Below are positions 22,701 to 37,700 of a DNA stretch of 64,000 nucleotides, piece by piece (within the stretch, counting starts at the first letter, position 1; each line of letters starts with the position of its first letter). Source of the DNA: Achatina immaculata (Eukaryota; Mollusca; Gastropoda; Stylommatophora; Achatinidae); assembly GCA_009760885.1 (NCBI GenBank), contig CM019718.1:31974530-32038529 (forward strand). Direction: 5' to 3'. Both the position numbers and the translations under genes were made by a program. The notes under the pieces are model-generated. The model saw nothing but the letters and a program-made list of their open reading frames with translations, was not told the DNA's origin and searched no databases.

Positions 22701-25700
22701 TTGTCACCCTGGAAACTGTGGTTTATTGTGCTCTGTTGTCAGCCTGGAAACTGTGGTTTGTTGTGTTCTGTTGTCAGCCTGGAAACTGTGGTTTGTTGTG
22801 TTCTGTTGTCAGCCTGGAAACTGTGGTTTGTTGTGTTCTGTTCATAATCTATAATCTGTGATCTTTTTTTGGTGTGCTTTGTTCATAGAAACTGTGACCA
22901 TTGTGATATGTTCATGTGGTTTGTTGTGTTCTGTTTATAGGTTGGAAACTGTAGTCTGCTGTTTCTGCCCACCTCATCTAGAAAGCACAACTGCAGTCTG
23001 TTGTTTCTGCCCACCTCATCTAGAAAGCACAACTGCAGTCTGTTGTTTCTGTCCACCTCATCTAGAAAGCACAACTGCAGTCTGTTGTTTCTGTCTACTT
23101 CATTTAGAAAGCACAACTGCAGTCTGTTGTTTCTGTCCACCTCATCTAGAAAGTACAAATGCAGTCTGTTGTTTCTGTCCACCTCATCTAGAAAGCACAA
23201 CTGCAGTCTGTTGTTTCTGTCCACCTCATCTAAAAAGCATGGCTTACCTGTAAACTTCACCGCTAAGGCCCCGAAACAACAAGCTCCAGATAGAGCAAAA
23301 AACACAATGATTATTTTTTTGCGTCCCAACCTGATTTTAAAAAAAACAAGCATTGATTTTAACATGAATTCACAAAACTGATATGCCTTATGAAAATATT
23401 AAATATTTCTTTCTTTAAACTCTTTCAAGACCAGGATAAGACAGAAACACTGTTAAAATTTGATCAAATTCAAATGTTATAACTATTGTAATTTGAATAA
23501 AAATAGTGCATGGATATTGAGGGGTGTGATTTTCTGAATATTTTGAGAAAAACTGTGAAACAGAATAAATCACATCTAATATTTTGAAAGTAGCAATCCA
23601 AACATTTATACATCAAGTGCTCTTTGGGATATGGACACTAAATGATGTGGGTATGGGACTTGATCCTTGAACAGTTTAGTTTAAGAAAAAATATTGTTGT
23701 TAGATTAGAATTTCCTTTGGCTGTTGTTTTCTTCTTTTGAAAATGAATGCCTAAGGAAAATACTCGGTATAAAGTGGAACAAATTAAAGAACACTGCAGA
23801 GATAAGACAGATGAGTGAACAACAACCTGCCTCATGGGTGATCATAAAAAGGAGACTGACATATGTCAGTCATGAGATGAGAAGAAACAGTGAGAAAATA
23901 ACAAAACAAACTATCAAGCGGAACACAACAGGCTGAAGAAAAAGAGGTCAACCATGTGAAACTCTAAAGAGGACATTGTTAAGAGAGGCCAGTTTAGTGG
24001 GCATAACATCCTTTGATGAGGGTGAAAAGCTCACTTAAAACAGGAAAAATTGTCAAACTAACATGCAAGCCTTATATGATGCTTAACAGCATGGGAAGGA
24101 TGTAAGATGTTGTGTTCTTAGCAGTTCATATATAAATTAAAACCAAGCCGCTGACAGTTTATGAAGTTATACTGGTTCTTAGTTATACAAGACTAATGGT
24201 GATAATTTCCACAATGTGATGAAGAGCAGATATTGGATAAAGCATTGGGGGTGTGCAATCATGAAAAAAACTTAAGAACCCTTGTTAGATATGCTTACTG
24301 TATTTATACACAAAAAGAGAGAGAATGACAGTAAGAAAGAATGATGATGGTGATACTTTTGATAATGATGATAAATCAATTTGCAATAACCCATGTATGT
24401 TTAATGTAATATGTAATCAGAGACTGCCATCCCAGCACTCCGGGCAGTCTCATATTTGCTCCTCCTTCTGTTCCAATGCCCACTGAAGCATGCACCTGTT
24501 TATGAAGCCAGTCACACACTGGTTGTGGATAATGTGCACTAAAGCACTTCGCTCAGAAAAACGTCCACTTCCTCTCTCTTCCCTCAGCTCGATCATCCTC
24601 CTGATGTGATTGCTGTCAACCTTTTATCATCCTCCATATGCAGTCTATTCAAGGTGGCTCTTGCAGTCTTTTCTTTGTCTTTTTCTTTAGGGGACCCTGA
24701 ATTGATTCCGTGCCTGCCATCTTGTCTGCTCTCTCACTGCTTTTGACTCCCACATGACCTGGGCAGTAGATCCACCTCAAACTGGATAACCGAGAGTCCA
24801 GTAGAAGCTGGACCCACTCCCTATAAAAGAAATATCTCTTGATTCTCCATAACATGTTTTAGGAGACTGTTACAATGACCCCATGCAAGTTGTCCTGCTC
24901 CACCAAACAGGAAATTGCTTCTGATGTAACCTGCACCTCCATTCTCATGCCCAAAGTGGTGGCTGCATAGGCTCCTGATTTACTGGTGACCAGTTTGCCA
25001 TTGTGGTAGACAACATAGCCCCATCCACCTCATGCCACTGACCTGTCTGTGAAGATCACAAGGTCATGGGTTTGGAGTGACGCTGAGTCTGTTCCTGCAG
25101 CTGGGATTCTGTTTTACCCTGAGCCCGGTCTCAGCATTCATGGTTTAATGTTGATTTAATACCATATTTGTGGCCTGTAACACACACTTCCCCCCCTTAA
25201 CGTGTCTGAAAAACAGATGTGTTTATATATACAAGAAATGAAATTTCACCTGGAATTTTGACCAAAGTCATCCATGCTTATGTAAGTACTAAGTGCAGTT
25301 CTTGCTAGTTTGTTTTGCAGAGATTGGACTGAACTAGTTTTTATCATGCAATGACTGAACTAGTTTTTATCATGCAATGACTGAACTAGTTTTTATCATG
25401 CAATGACTGAACTAGTTTTTATCATGCAATGACTGAACTAGTTTTTATCATGCAATGACTGAACTAACCACAAGAGTACAGAACAGGGTGGATCAAGCTG
25501 ATGTGAGGATAACAATGCAGTGATAAACCCTGAAAAAGCTACCATCTTGTGGTGCTCATTAAATAACAGAATTGTAGGATCTGAAGTTCCAATTCTGAAA
25601 TGTTGGGGAACAGATATTAAGAGAACACATTTCATGTGGCATCTATGGATCACATTTGATTGACCCTTGTCCTTTGCACAAGTGGAAAATATAATACAAA

Positions 25701-28700
25701 AGGACAGGAAAGTGTTGGAAGCAGTTAGGTTAATTCCTGCAGCAAACTTTCCACAGTGCACTCTGTTCTTTCTGATGCAGGAGCTGGTGGTGTCACCATT
25801 TGAGTATGGTCTAGGCTTGCTCACCCTGTCAAATGCTGGAGTATGGTCTAGGCTTGCTCACCCTGTCAAATGCACAGCTGAACAGACTAGACCATGTACA
25901 GAATGAACAATGAGAGGTGGTCTTGGGTTGCACCAGGGATACTCCTGTAGTGGCCATGTGTTTTCTGCTTGATAAGCTGAGTGTAAGGTCAAAACCCAGG
26001 TATGCTCAGGTAAAGGCATATGTAAGGGTTGCTGGCATGAAGGACCATCCTCTTCATAAGGAGCTGGGGTTGATAAAAGGCAGGCACATCAAATGAGGCA
26101 GATTCTGGATGGCAGAGGCTGAGGATACAGTAACGTCAGTGTGCCGTTTAAATGAGGTGCCCAAAGGTAATGACTGGTTACGGGTACAGGACCGACCTCA
26201 GCTAACAAAGCTGTTAAACAGAAGGACTGGTAATGTAGAGAACAAGCACAGGTGGCAGTTGAACTTTGGGTCCAAGATCTCATCCAGCATCACTGTGGCT
26301 CTTCTGACATGTTAATATCTACATGTGGCTAAATGTCTTGGAACAGCAGAAGTGGTTGGGTTTTTGTTGTCTACCACAATGGAAGAGTAGTAGCAGAGGC
26401 TTCAGGAGACTTTGATGTCAGCACACCAAGCACGAGACTGGAAAATGAGGCTGTGTCGGCACCAATGGAATGGCTAGTTCCTCATAATGTAGTTCATGGT
26501 GTCAGTGTGACGGATTCAAAGAGTATGCTTTGCAAGACTGAGAAAAAATTGCTTTGAAAAGAATGGGTTCATCTGTTAAACCAGTCAAATGTGAGAAGCC
26601 TAACATGGCTTTATTGTCCAGGGCATGCAGGAGTTCATGGCAATGAAGTGACAGACAGGCTTGCTGGATGGGCTAAAATAAATGGCAGGCTGAGAATGGA
26701 CAAGGTGGACATTGTTAAAGCCGTATGGGAAAGACTGCGGGAAAATGAAGAGTGAGAATGAAAGAACAATGTAATTGTGAATTGACTGCTGGAGCTAGGA
26801 CAAATTAAGGGTGCTGGCAGAAAATCTAAATTCTGTGGCAGAAAATGCATCATAAAGAACCAACACTTGATGGGAACTGTTAGCAAACATACTCTTGGAT
26901 GGGTGTTGTGGCATGTGGTGGAGCTGTCTTGAATGAAATAACGCTGGAGTCTGATTTTGTACCTTTGAACCAAACTGTACTAGGTGCATCTTCATATTTT
27001 GAAGGGTAAGTGTGATAGTGGCTGTTGTAAAACTGATTCTAGCTGACACCCAGATGAGATGAACTCTCATTTCAGCTTTCCCTATTTTCCTTTTTAAATC
27101 TGTTACTCTGATTTGGATCCAGTATCAGGATTATCTGTGGAATTGTTCTGATGTTGGCAACAGTGCCTGCAGCTTTATGTCAACCTCAAATTGGAACTAT
27201 TTTGAAGATGATCAGATTAGATCTTCTCAACTTTCTCAGTGAAATTAGATGCAGGTACAGTCTCGGTTGTTTTTTTCAATTTATTTTTGTGTGTCAGACC
27301 CCATAATACACATTGCCATTTAATTTAGATATCTGGTTGAAAAAAAAAAGTGAACTTCATACCTCTCAGCGAGAGCAGTGATAATGATAAAACCTGGGAA
27401 GGATATGAGACTCAGCAGGAAGATGTTCAAGTACATGTTAGTTCCAAGAGATGCTGCTGAAAACGAGAAACCGTAACCAGAAAGTGACAAGACACACCTG
27501 TGGAGAAAAATGTGACAAATGTTACCCTCTGCACATTAAAACTACCTAAAGAGTTGAAGATCATGATTATCTGCATGTTTTTTGTCCTAGAGGAGGATTG
27601 GAAAGTAAAGAGTGCAGGTGTTGCTAGGTAGAAGGTGGTAGTAAAATAGTTACTGAACTGAATAAAATGACAGTGTGGTGTATGCTGGCTGCGGGCTGAA
27701 GTTTGACTAATCTTGATACTGTTGCTCTTGTTCTATTGTTGTTCTTGTTCTATTATTGTTCTTGTTCTATCTCCCTAGAACTGTGAGCAGATGTTCTATG
27801 CAGCTAAAGGAAGGTATATCACTGTGTTGAATGGGAAATGGACTGCGACTGTTGTTTTTAAGTCTCTGACTGGAGCTAAAGCAAGGGGAATTGGGGGGAG
27901 GGGGCAGGGTGCAATGCTTCTTTAGCAGCCTCCACTACCATGAGGACTGTTGTGATTTCTGTTCTGTTAGGACAGCTAGACTTGATGCCTTAGGTAATAA
28001 CAGATAGATAGGACACTCTCTTTGTCTATGTTTCTCCAACCTTGACAGTATCATATCAGTTACTATTCACCAGCCCTGATGATAGCATGTCAGTATTCAC
28101 CAGCCCTGATGATAGTATGTCAGTGTTCACCAGCCCAGATGATAGCATCTTAATGTTGTTCACCAGCCCTGATGATAGCATGTCAGTGTTCACCATCCCT
28201 GATGATAGCATGCCACAGACCTGGTCAACCTCGTGTAACAACACCAGGTCAAGATTGCCAAATGGGGTTGATAGATCTGCGTCACTGTTTCCATGCAGCA
28301 ACTCAGAAAGCAGAACATACACCTGGCACTTGAGAACTTGTTATCTCAAACACTGTACAATGGAGACTTCACTCTGCTGACTTGCAAAACAGACCTCCCA
28401 ACATTGATCCTATCCTTACTAGATGTCACAGGACCAAGAGAATGACTTGAGCCAAACAAAATTAGCCCAGCAACCTTTTCTTGTACCTTACTGCCCTGCA
28501 AACTCTCCTGACATGAACCTGATCAAACATACTTGGAATGAACTGAACAGAAGGAGCCTTCAGCATGACATCAACGATGTGAATGATCTGGAGCTAGCAC
28601 TCATTGCAGAATGGAACACCAGACCCCGTTCACACTTTTTCAAACACTCTATGACAGCATGAGACGTCAATGCCAAGTCTGCTCAACACTTCAGGAGATC

Positions 28701-31700
28701 AGGCACAGCATTTATGATGACTGCAGCTTCATGACAGTGAGTGTGAATTTTGGTTTTTTACACCTATGGTAGACAACTCCTTGTGAGCCACTTCTAAGCT
28801 GTGTCATGTTTAAGAATACTGTACAGCAAGTTTATGTCAGTAAATGGATGAGAAATGTGAAATCTGTGGTTTTATGTATTTTAAATCTAGTACGACAACT
28901 TACGAGTATAAAAAAAGTGGTGTGTTTTAATGGTGGATAGTATATTAATGTAGTTGTATGGGTAAATAATGATACTGGGATAGTTATTGAACATCAGTCA
29001 CAGACTAAGAGTGTATTTGTTGTGTGGCAAACATTTCTGATACAGTTTTGTAAAGTTATAGCAAAAAGTATGTCAAGAAAAAATAGTGGACAAAGCATTT
29101 TAGATTAGAAGGAAAGATAAATTTAGACAGAGTACTTTAGACACGAGAGAAAGAAAAATAGTAGGCAAAGTACATTAAATAAGACAAACAGATCAATATT
29201 TGATGAAGTATTGTAGAAGCGGTCAAGTGGAACACAACAGGCCAAAGAAAAAGAGGCAGACCACGTGAAACTCTGAAGAGGACATTGTTAAGAGAGGCCA
29301 AATTAACAGGAATAAAATCCTTTGATGAGGTTGAAAGACTCGCTGAAGACAGGAAAAATTGGCGAACTACTTTGCGAGCCCTATGTGACGTTTAACGGCA
29401 CGGGAAGGATATAAGATATAAGATAAGACTGTAGATGAGAGAGAATTAAAAATTGCTGGCAATGTAATTTAGGCAAGAAAGAAAGAAAAACATAGAAAGG
29501 TACTTTGGATTCGAAACAAAGAAAAACCGTAGACAAAGTATTTTAAATGAGAGAGAAAGAAAAATTGTGAGAGAATAACCGTGACTCCTTTAGGATGAAC
29601 AACTGCCTGGTTATAAGAAGGTAATTCACTAACAAATTCTACAGTTGCACTTTGAACACAACAATAAACTTACCATACATACTGTAAGATGACAGAAGAT
29701 TTAAATAAGTACCACCCTTTGTAAATATCAAGATAAGTATAATTCTTGTCTCTCCTTGTGTTTTTGCCCTCTGTGGCAACCGCCTGTAAAATATGTGCAC
29801 TTTAATCAAGAGAAAATATGAAATAAACAAAGCGTGAAGAAATTCAAACTAAAATAGAGACCAAGAGCAAGGCTGAAATGTTCGGTCTTGTAAGGTCAGT
29901 TATCACTGGGTCACCAGTGCATTAACCTGTCAATAATTAAGTATCATTTGTGTGCTTTGTATGAATTATTTTCCCTGTTGTCATGATTTGTTTGCTTCTT
30001 ACATGTTATCCTGATCACAACTTCAGTGTTTTTGTTTCATTATAAATTTATCTTTTTTTCATTTTATCCTGATTAAATTCTCATTATTTTTACATACTGT
30101 TTGAGAGGAGGCTAAATCAGTGGGCATATCCCTTGATGAAGCTGAAAAACTTGCTGAAAACAACAAACAAACAAAAACATGCCAAACTACAATGTGGGCC
30201 CTATATGACATTTAACGGGAGAAGAAGGATATAAGATGTGTATTTTTGTATGATATCCTGATTTTTTTTCAAACTCCAGTGTACCATTTTATATAACAAA
30301 AAAAATTTAGCCCATGAAGAAATGGCACAAATGTTATATTTCCTGAGAAGTGCATAAGAAGATGGGACCATACCCTCTCAGCTAGCAGCAATCTCAGAGT
30401 TCTTATCAAGCTCCACCATGACAGATACCATGTCGATTTATATCTTGCTTGCCAGGCTGTTGTAATACAGCCTGTTTGCAGGGAGAACTTAGAAAATGCA
30501 AAGCAGGGTCTTGATCAATTAAAATTCACTGTGTCTGTTGTTATATTGGACACTTCAGCTTCCATGTGGAATTTTTAAATTAACGATATTGTTGCCAATA
30601 AATTACTGGTCCCTGTTTATCTATTGTGTAAATAAATAATTCTCATCATAGATTTGTGATGAATAGTACAGCTATATTCATCATGTTGATATTTAGTATA
30701 TATATATATATATATATATATGTCAGTTATTTCCATGTTGTAGGAGAACACATTTATTAAATTTTACTTACTTTTATGACTTCTAAGCTGTCCTTTGGCA
30801 CTTCCCGTCTATTCCACCGGGCTATCCACTCAACCACCTTTAGAGCTTCTTTCTCACGGCCTTGAACTGTCAGCCATCGAAGACTCTCAGGGATGATGCT
30901 GATTTTGTAACATAAAAAAATTGTAGTATAAACAAATATGCCACATGTATAACATAATGAAAGTGTGATCAAATAGAAGGAAACCAAAATGACTGAAGAA
31001 TGATTCAGATACAGAGACAAATATAACAGTTCACTTTTTCAATGTGGCCAACGGAGTGGTAAAGGTAAAGGTAAAATTCCTTTTCCATGCCATTAAGGCA
31101 TATTGGGGATATGGTGTTAGGCCCATATTTCCACGACCTTCGGCACATCAAAGTGTGATGTGGTCAGAATCATGCTTGGCCACATCTACCTTCCCAGATT
31201 TCTCTGGCACCAACTTTTAAAGGCTGGGTTGACCCAGGGGCCTTTTTTTTATATTTTTTTTCTATGTACCAGAATACATCCTGCTGCAGGGACTGAACCT
31301 GGTAACACCGGATTAGTAAACCGAGCGTCTAACCACTCAGCTAACTAGGCCACCAACGGAGTGGAGACTGACATATTCTTCAAGGTAATGAAGCATGCTT
31401 ACTAACTCTTTTGCTGTCACACAGAAATCTCCTAGCCACACAAAACATTTATAATAAACACAGCTGGCAATGTCCCAACTGACAAAAGGCTTGTATTCAG
31501 TTTATGTAGTAGTTAAAAATCTGAATCTTCAAACATAGAATAAAATCACATACGATATGAAGTTATATTATTTGCATTTTTTAACAAAGCCATTTAAATA
31601 GCTCACAGAAGAAATAAGACTGAAAAGTCTGTTACAAAAAACAAAACACTTGACCTAGCCCCATCAGTACTTGTATTTCAAGATCTTTTAACATATCATC

Positions 31701-34700
31701 AGCTGCCAGTGAATCCAGCTACACAGTGTCAGGGAAAACATAAACCAGCTACACAGTGTCAGGGAAAACATAAACCAGCTACACAGTGTCAGGGAAAACA
31801 TAAACCAGCTACACAGTGTCAAGGAAAACATAAACCAGCTTCACAGTGTCAAGGAAAACATGAACCAGCTACACAGTCTCAAGGAAAACATGAACCAGTT
31901 ACACAGTCTCAGGGAAAACATGAACCAGCTACACAGTCTTAGAGAAAACATGAACCAGCTACACAGTGTCAAGGAAAACATAAACCAGCTACACAGTGTC
32001 AGGGAAAACATGAACCAGCTACACAGTGTCAGGGAAAACATGAACCAGTTACACAGTGTCAAGGAAAACATAAACCAGCCAAGTAACAAAACAATTTTTT
32101 CCCTCTCCTGGAATTTATATTTCTTTGCTAATTACCCCTCAGGTCCCCCTTCAGGTCCACAGAAGAAGTTTGTCAGCTGTTGCAAATAACCCCCCCTCCA
32201 GCTGACCCTATTAATTGACTATTTTATTTTCATCCACTGGGGGCCCCCTTAAAACAAGAGAAGCCATCTGGGCCCCAGATGAATGGACTGACTAGACCCT
32301 CATCTCACTGGGCCTTAGAGAAGACTTTCTGCAGAATTCAATTTATTAACTCATTTATGTATCCTTCTCACTTCTTTTTTTGTAAAAATAATTTATTGTG
32401 TTCTTTCTATTCTGATTTCTGTGTGGAGTTTTAGAACTGAAAACTAGTTAAGTTTTTTCTTGTAACTTCTTCTTCTTCTTCGTTCGCATTGTCTGACTAT
32501 ATCTGCAGTCCTGTCTCTTGGATAAATTTCACTGTTTTTTGTAACTCATGTATGGAACCGTAGTGCTTATCTTCTTTAGTGGTTTCACAGGGCCATTAAT
32601 TATTTTTCAGTGTCTCGTAGTTGATGCTGTTCTGGAGGATATGTTCCACAGTTTGGGGCACCTGGGCACATGTACACAGATTAGTAGTACCAACCTTAAA
32701 CTTTGTATACATATGACTTTGGAGTCGGCTGTGTCCTGTTCGGAGACGGAAGATGGTGATTTGTTCCTTTCTGTTTAGCATGTGATAGTCATCATGTGGT
32801 GGTGTTTGTGGCTTCCTGTAGGTTTTTATCATGCTTTTCTTCTGATTATAGGTGATTGGTATGTCTGGTTGCTCCATTTCAGTGCCCTCTTTGGCCAGAT
32901 GGTCAGCTTTCTCATTGCCTGGTATCCCACAGTGGGAGGGAATCCATTGCAAAGTGACTCCATGTTGTAAGCCAATTTTTGACAAGGCATCCTTAAGGTC
33001 TGGTAGTTTGTTGCACTGAAGAGCTTCCAGTACTGATCTCGCATCTGTGAGAATTACTATGGGGAATGTATCAATTCTGGAGTCTGATAGTTTTTCAACT
33101 GCAGCAATAATTGCCCTAACTTCTGCATCAAAGTTGTTGCAGTATTTACCAGTGGGTATGGAAATCTTGTCAATGGTGTTGTTTGGATATTCAATATATG
33201 CTCCTGCCCCTCCATTCTTTATGGCATTATGTGCAGATCCATCTGTATACACACGTATCCGGGTGTCACATGGATATTTGTCATCTAGAACACTAAGTGT
33301 GGCTGTTGATCTTACAAGACTGCTCTGCATCTCACCATTCTGCACACCTTTCACTTCAGTCTGAATAGTTATTTGTGTATAATCTGCTTCTTTCCATGGT
33401 GTATGCTCTGGTACAGATGATAATGGAGTGACTACAGTTGGAAGGTCAGGTATTTGCTTACACATACACTTGGCCTGGTGAATGAAGCTGCTTCTTTTAA
33501 GCCGTCCTAATGTCAAGTTATTGAATCTCTCCTTCAGGGGATGGTTTACAGAGCTAAGGAATTTTTCTCCCATGGTCATGACCTTTGTGTCTCTACGTTC
33601 CTTTAGCGGTTGAACACCAACTATTTTCTGCATTTCTACTATTGGTGTGGACCTCATGGCACCTGTGATAATCTGTAGTGACTGATATTGAACCTTGTCT
33701 AGATTATGCAGCGTAATGTTTGATGCTGTGCACCAAGATGTTGAGCCATATTCTAAATGTGGTAGAATACTTTGCTGATATACATTCTTGAGGATTCTTT
33801 CACTAGCTCCCCATGTGGTTCCACTCAATTTTCTTAATATGGCTATCGTTGGGGAATGGATATCGTTGAAGCACTCATCAGATTCCTCATCTCAAAGTCA
33901 GAGTGTCTTTGTGGAACTGTCTCAAAACCATCTGACATGGAGAAGGGGCTAAAGTACAGCCACCAGAGGCTGGAAAACAAAGTTTTGGCCAGGCCAGCCA
34001 CACTGTCTTCATGGCAGTCCGAGCAAGACCACAGTCTGCCCTAGCAAGGAAAGGTGCTGAAGTCGGAGTTACCCAGCCAAAAGGCGCATCGCAAAAATCA
34101 GGGTGACACGCATTATCGCTAATGAAATGTTTTCTTGTAACAAATTAATGATAAAAGTATTTTGTAATAAGTCATTTGTCAGTAAACATTTCTGACATGG
34201 TGTACCAGGCCAACACCACAAAGACAGTCCTGTTATCCAGAAATCTGGCCATAAAAACAAAATTAAGATTTGTTAAATGTTATATCTTCTCTGTTTTACT
34301 GTAGAGAGCAGAAACCTGGACTCAACACCAAAAGATGGAGAGAAAGATTAATGCAGCAGAAATGTGGTTCTACAGAAAACTAGGTCATATAACATGGAGA
34401 ATGAAAAGAACAAATGCACAAGCTTTAGAACAGCTCCAAGTGCAACGTGAACATCTCAAAAAAATAAAGATGAAGAAAATAAAATACTTTGGCCATATCA
34501 AAAGATGTAACAATCTACTGAAGACAGTACTTGAAGGAAAGGTGGAAGGAAAAAAGAGCAAGAGGAAGACAGAGATGTAGATGGAAAGACAGCATTTGAG
34601 AATAGAGTCTGGCTGAGAGCACCATCAAGGCGAGGGAGGGGGGGAACTGGAGATTCATTACCATCAACCTTCGATCTGGAGAAAGCACATCATGATGATG

Positions 34701-37700
34701 ATGATGGTGATGATGATGATGATGATGATGACCATTACACCAAAACCTGACCTGCATTTAAAAAAATGTTTTAGTAGAATATAAATGGGTTAAAGCCACC
34801 ACACTATTTAAGTTTCCTACCCTAAAGAGTTACCTTCAAAAAGTTCATACAAGGAATTGTTTCTGTCCAACTACAAACTCACAAGTATCCGAGTAATAGT
34901 GGAATCGTCGTGGCCCCGCCAATCCAGTGGACCATCCTCCAGTTATGAACTCTCCAGGATACAAGAGCCAAAAACATCCCACCCGTGGTGAATGTAGGAA
35001 GAACAGAGACCCATGCTCGTTGGGATGAAGGGACAAACTCGGTTGTGTATGGGACTCCGGCTGTCAAATGCCCTCCTATTGTGACACCCAGGATAAAGCT
35101 GGAAGAAAATGGAAGTATGAAAACACACTGAATGTTAAGTTACTGGAACATGTGAAAGTATGAAAACACATATGAATTTAAATTGCTGGGCCATGCAAAA
35201 GTCTGAAAATACACTAACTGTTCAGTTACTGGAACATATGAAAGTATGAAAACACATTAGCTTATTAGCTGTTAAGTTGGTAGAACATGTGAAAGTATGA
35301 ACATTAACTGTTATGTTAGAAATAGAAACACACATTAGCAGATGAGTTACACAACATATGGGAGTAAGAAAATATTAGTCAGAGGTAGAGTAATATTGAA
35401 CAGTATTTTTTTCAACAAGTATGCATTTTATCTTGAAAGACAACACTAAACTTTTTTTATGGACACGTCACCTCCAGGTAATATTAAACATTTTGTTTAT
35501 GCTGGTGACAACTCACCTTATGGTGTAATATGAAACTCAATGTTTATAATGAATAAAGAATTTCGTCTGTTTTGGTCAAGTTTTGTCAATCATCTTCTCA
35601 ATCTAACACTGTAATAACAAATCGGTGAGAAGTTATTTAGAAATCTGTTGGTGTTTTCTAGAAAGGCAACTTCATACAGTTTGCTAATGCTAACAACTTA
35701 TAAATATCTGAATAATAATGGAATCATCATGGCTCACTGATCAAGTGGGCGATTTTTCCAAAGGAAAATGTTGACTCATTTCTATATAGAAAAGTGTACA
35801 CTTAACTCGTACCACAGCAGACAGAGGATTGTGCACAAAAATAAAGAACATCAACAAATTCAAGAACAATGCAGAGATAAGACAGAGGAGCAAACAACAA
35901 CCAGACTCATGGGTAATCAGAAAAAGAAGACAGACATGTTGGTCATGTGATGAGAAGAACAGGTCAAAGAATCCCAAAACAAGCTATCAAGTGGAACACA
36001 ACAGGCCAAAGAAAAAGATGTCAACCACATGAAACTTAAAGAGGACATTGTTAAGAGAGGTCAAATTGTTAGGCATAAAATCCCTTGATGAGGTTGAAAA
36101 GCTTGCTGATGACAAAACTTGGCGAACTAACTATGTGAGGTTTAACGGCACGGAAAGGATATAAGATGTAAGAATGACTTGTGAGCCCATGACAACAGGA
36201 ATAAAGGTTGTTTTATGAGAGACGTACAGCAATAATTATACTTAGGATGGTCTGCATGTCCTAGTTTGATGGTAATACCTATATGTGAAAACTGGTATCA
36301 GTAGAGCAGAAAACTGATTTCATTGCCCAGAAAACTGGTTTAAGTGACCACAGAACTTGGTACAATGATCAGAAAATTGGTTTCAGTGACCACAGCAACT
36401 AGTTTCAGTGAATAGGAAGCTGGTTTAAGTGACCACAGCAACTAGTTTCAGTGAACAGGAGGCTGGTTTAGGTGACCACAGCAACTAGTTTCAGTGAATA
36501 GGAGGCTGGTTTAGGTGACCATAGCAACTAGTTTCAGTGAATAGGAGGCTGGTTTAAGTGAACACAGCAACTAGTTTCAGTAAATAGGAAGCTGGTTTAA
36601 GTGACCACAGCAGCAGCTAGTTTCAGTGAATAGGAGGCTGGTTTAGGTGACCATAGCAACTAGTTTCAGTGAATAGGAGGCTGGTTTAGGTGACCATAGC
36701 AACTAGTTTCAGTGAATAGGAAGCTGGTTTAAGTGAACACAGCAACTAGTTTCAGTAAATAGGAAGCTGGTTTAAGTGACCACAGCAACTAGTTTCAGTG
36801 AATAGGAAGCTGGTTTAAGTGAACACAGCAACTAGTTTCAGTGAATAGGAAGCTGGTTTAAGTGAACACAGCTACTAGTTTCAGTGAATAGGAAGCTGGT
36901 TTAAGTGACCACAGCTACTAGTTTCATTAAATAGGAACCTGGTTTAAGTGAACACAGCAACTAGTTTCAGTGAATAAGAAGCTGGTTTAAGTGACCACAG
37001 CTACTAGTTTCATTAAATAGGAACCTGGTTTAAGTGAACACAGCAACTAGTTTCAGTGAATAGGAAGCTGGTTTAAGTGACCACAGCAACTAGTTTCAGT
37101 GACCAGAAAACTGATTTAAGTGACCACAGAACTTAGTTCAATAACCAGAAAGACTTGGTTCAGTGGCTATAAAACTGGTTTCAGTGGCAACAGAAATACC
37201 ACACCTAAATTCTAGTATTGAGAAAAGAGATGGTGGCAGTCCATGTAACCAGATGATGCTGACAATGGGGGCGTCTAAAGCAAACAAGTTGGATGGCATT
37301 AGTATCATCAAAGAAGATGATAAAAATAATGATGGTGATGATAATAAAGGAAAATAAAAAAAAATTTTGTTTCACTATTTTGTATAAATGTCAAAGCATA
37401 CTTGGAAAGTAATGAATATTGTCAAGTTTTTAATAAAAGTTTATTTTAAGTTGTTGACAAAGTTCCATGAATATCTTAGATTTTTGTTGATTTGATATTG
37501 AATTTATATAATTGTACTCTGTTGTGAACTTGTTGTATCATTTGTATTACAGTGAATATTATTTGTTTATAAGTAATTTTTTAACTCTTTTTTTCTATTT
37601 GTTCATCATCATCACTGTTATCATCATCATCTTTGCAGATTCTTGGACCAGAACATTTGCTTGCTCTAGAACTTCCTTGTCACTAGGGCACATTATATAA

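Noticed and set aside
31709..32189. Open frames made of 10-residue repeats on both strands
   Set aside because: By-product of the 30-bp minisatellite in SLC22 intron 4.
32596..33828. 410-codon frame considered as a host RNase H gene
   Set aside because: RT connection region upstream, Cys/His block downstream and the (GAA)n tail identify a 5'-truncated LINE; a near-identical copy lies at 40373-41130.
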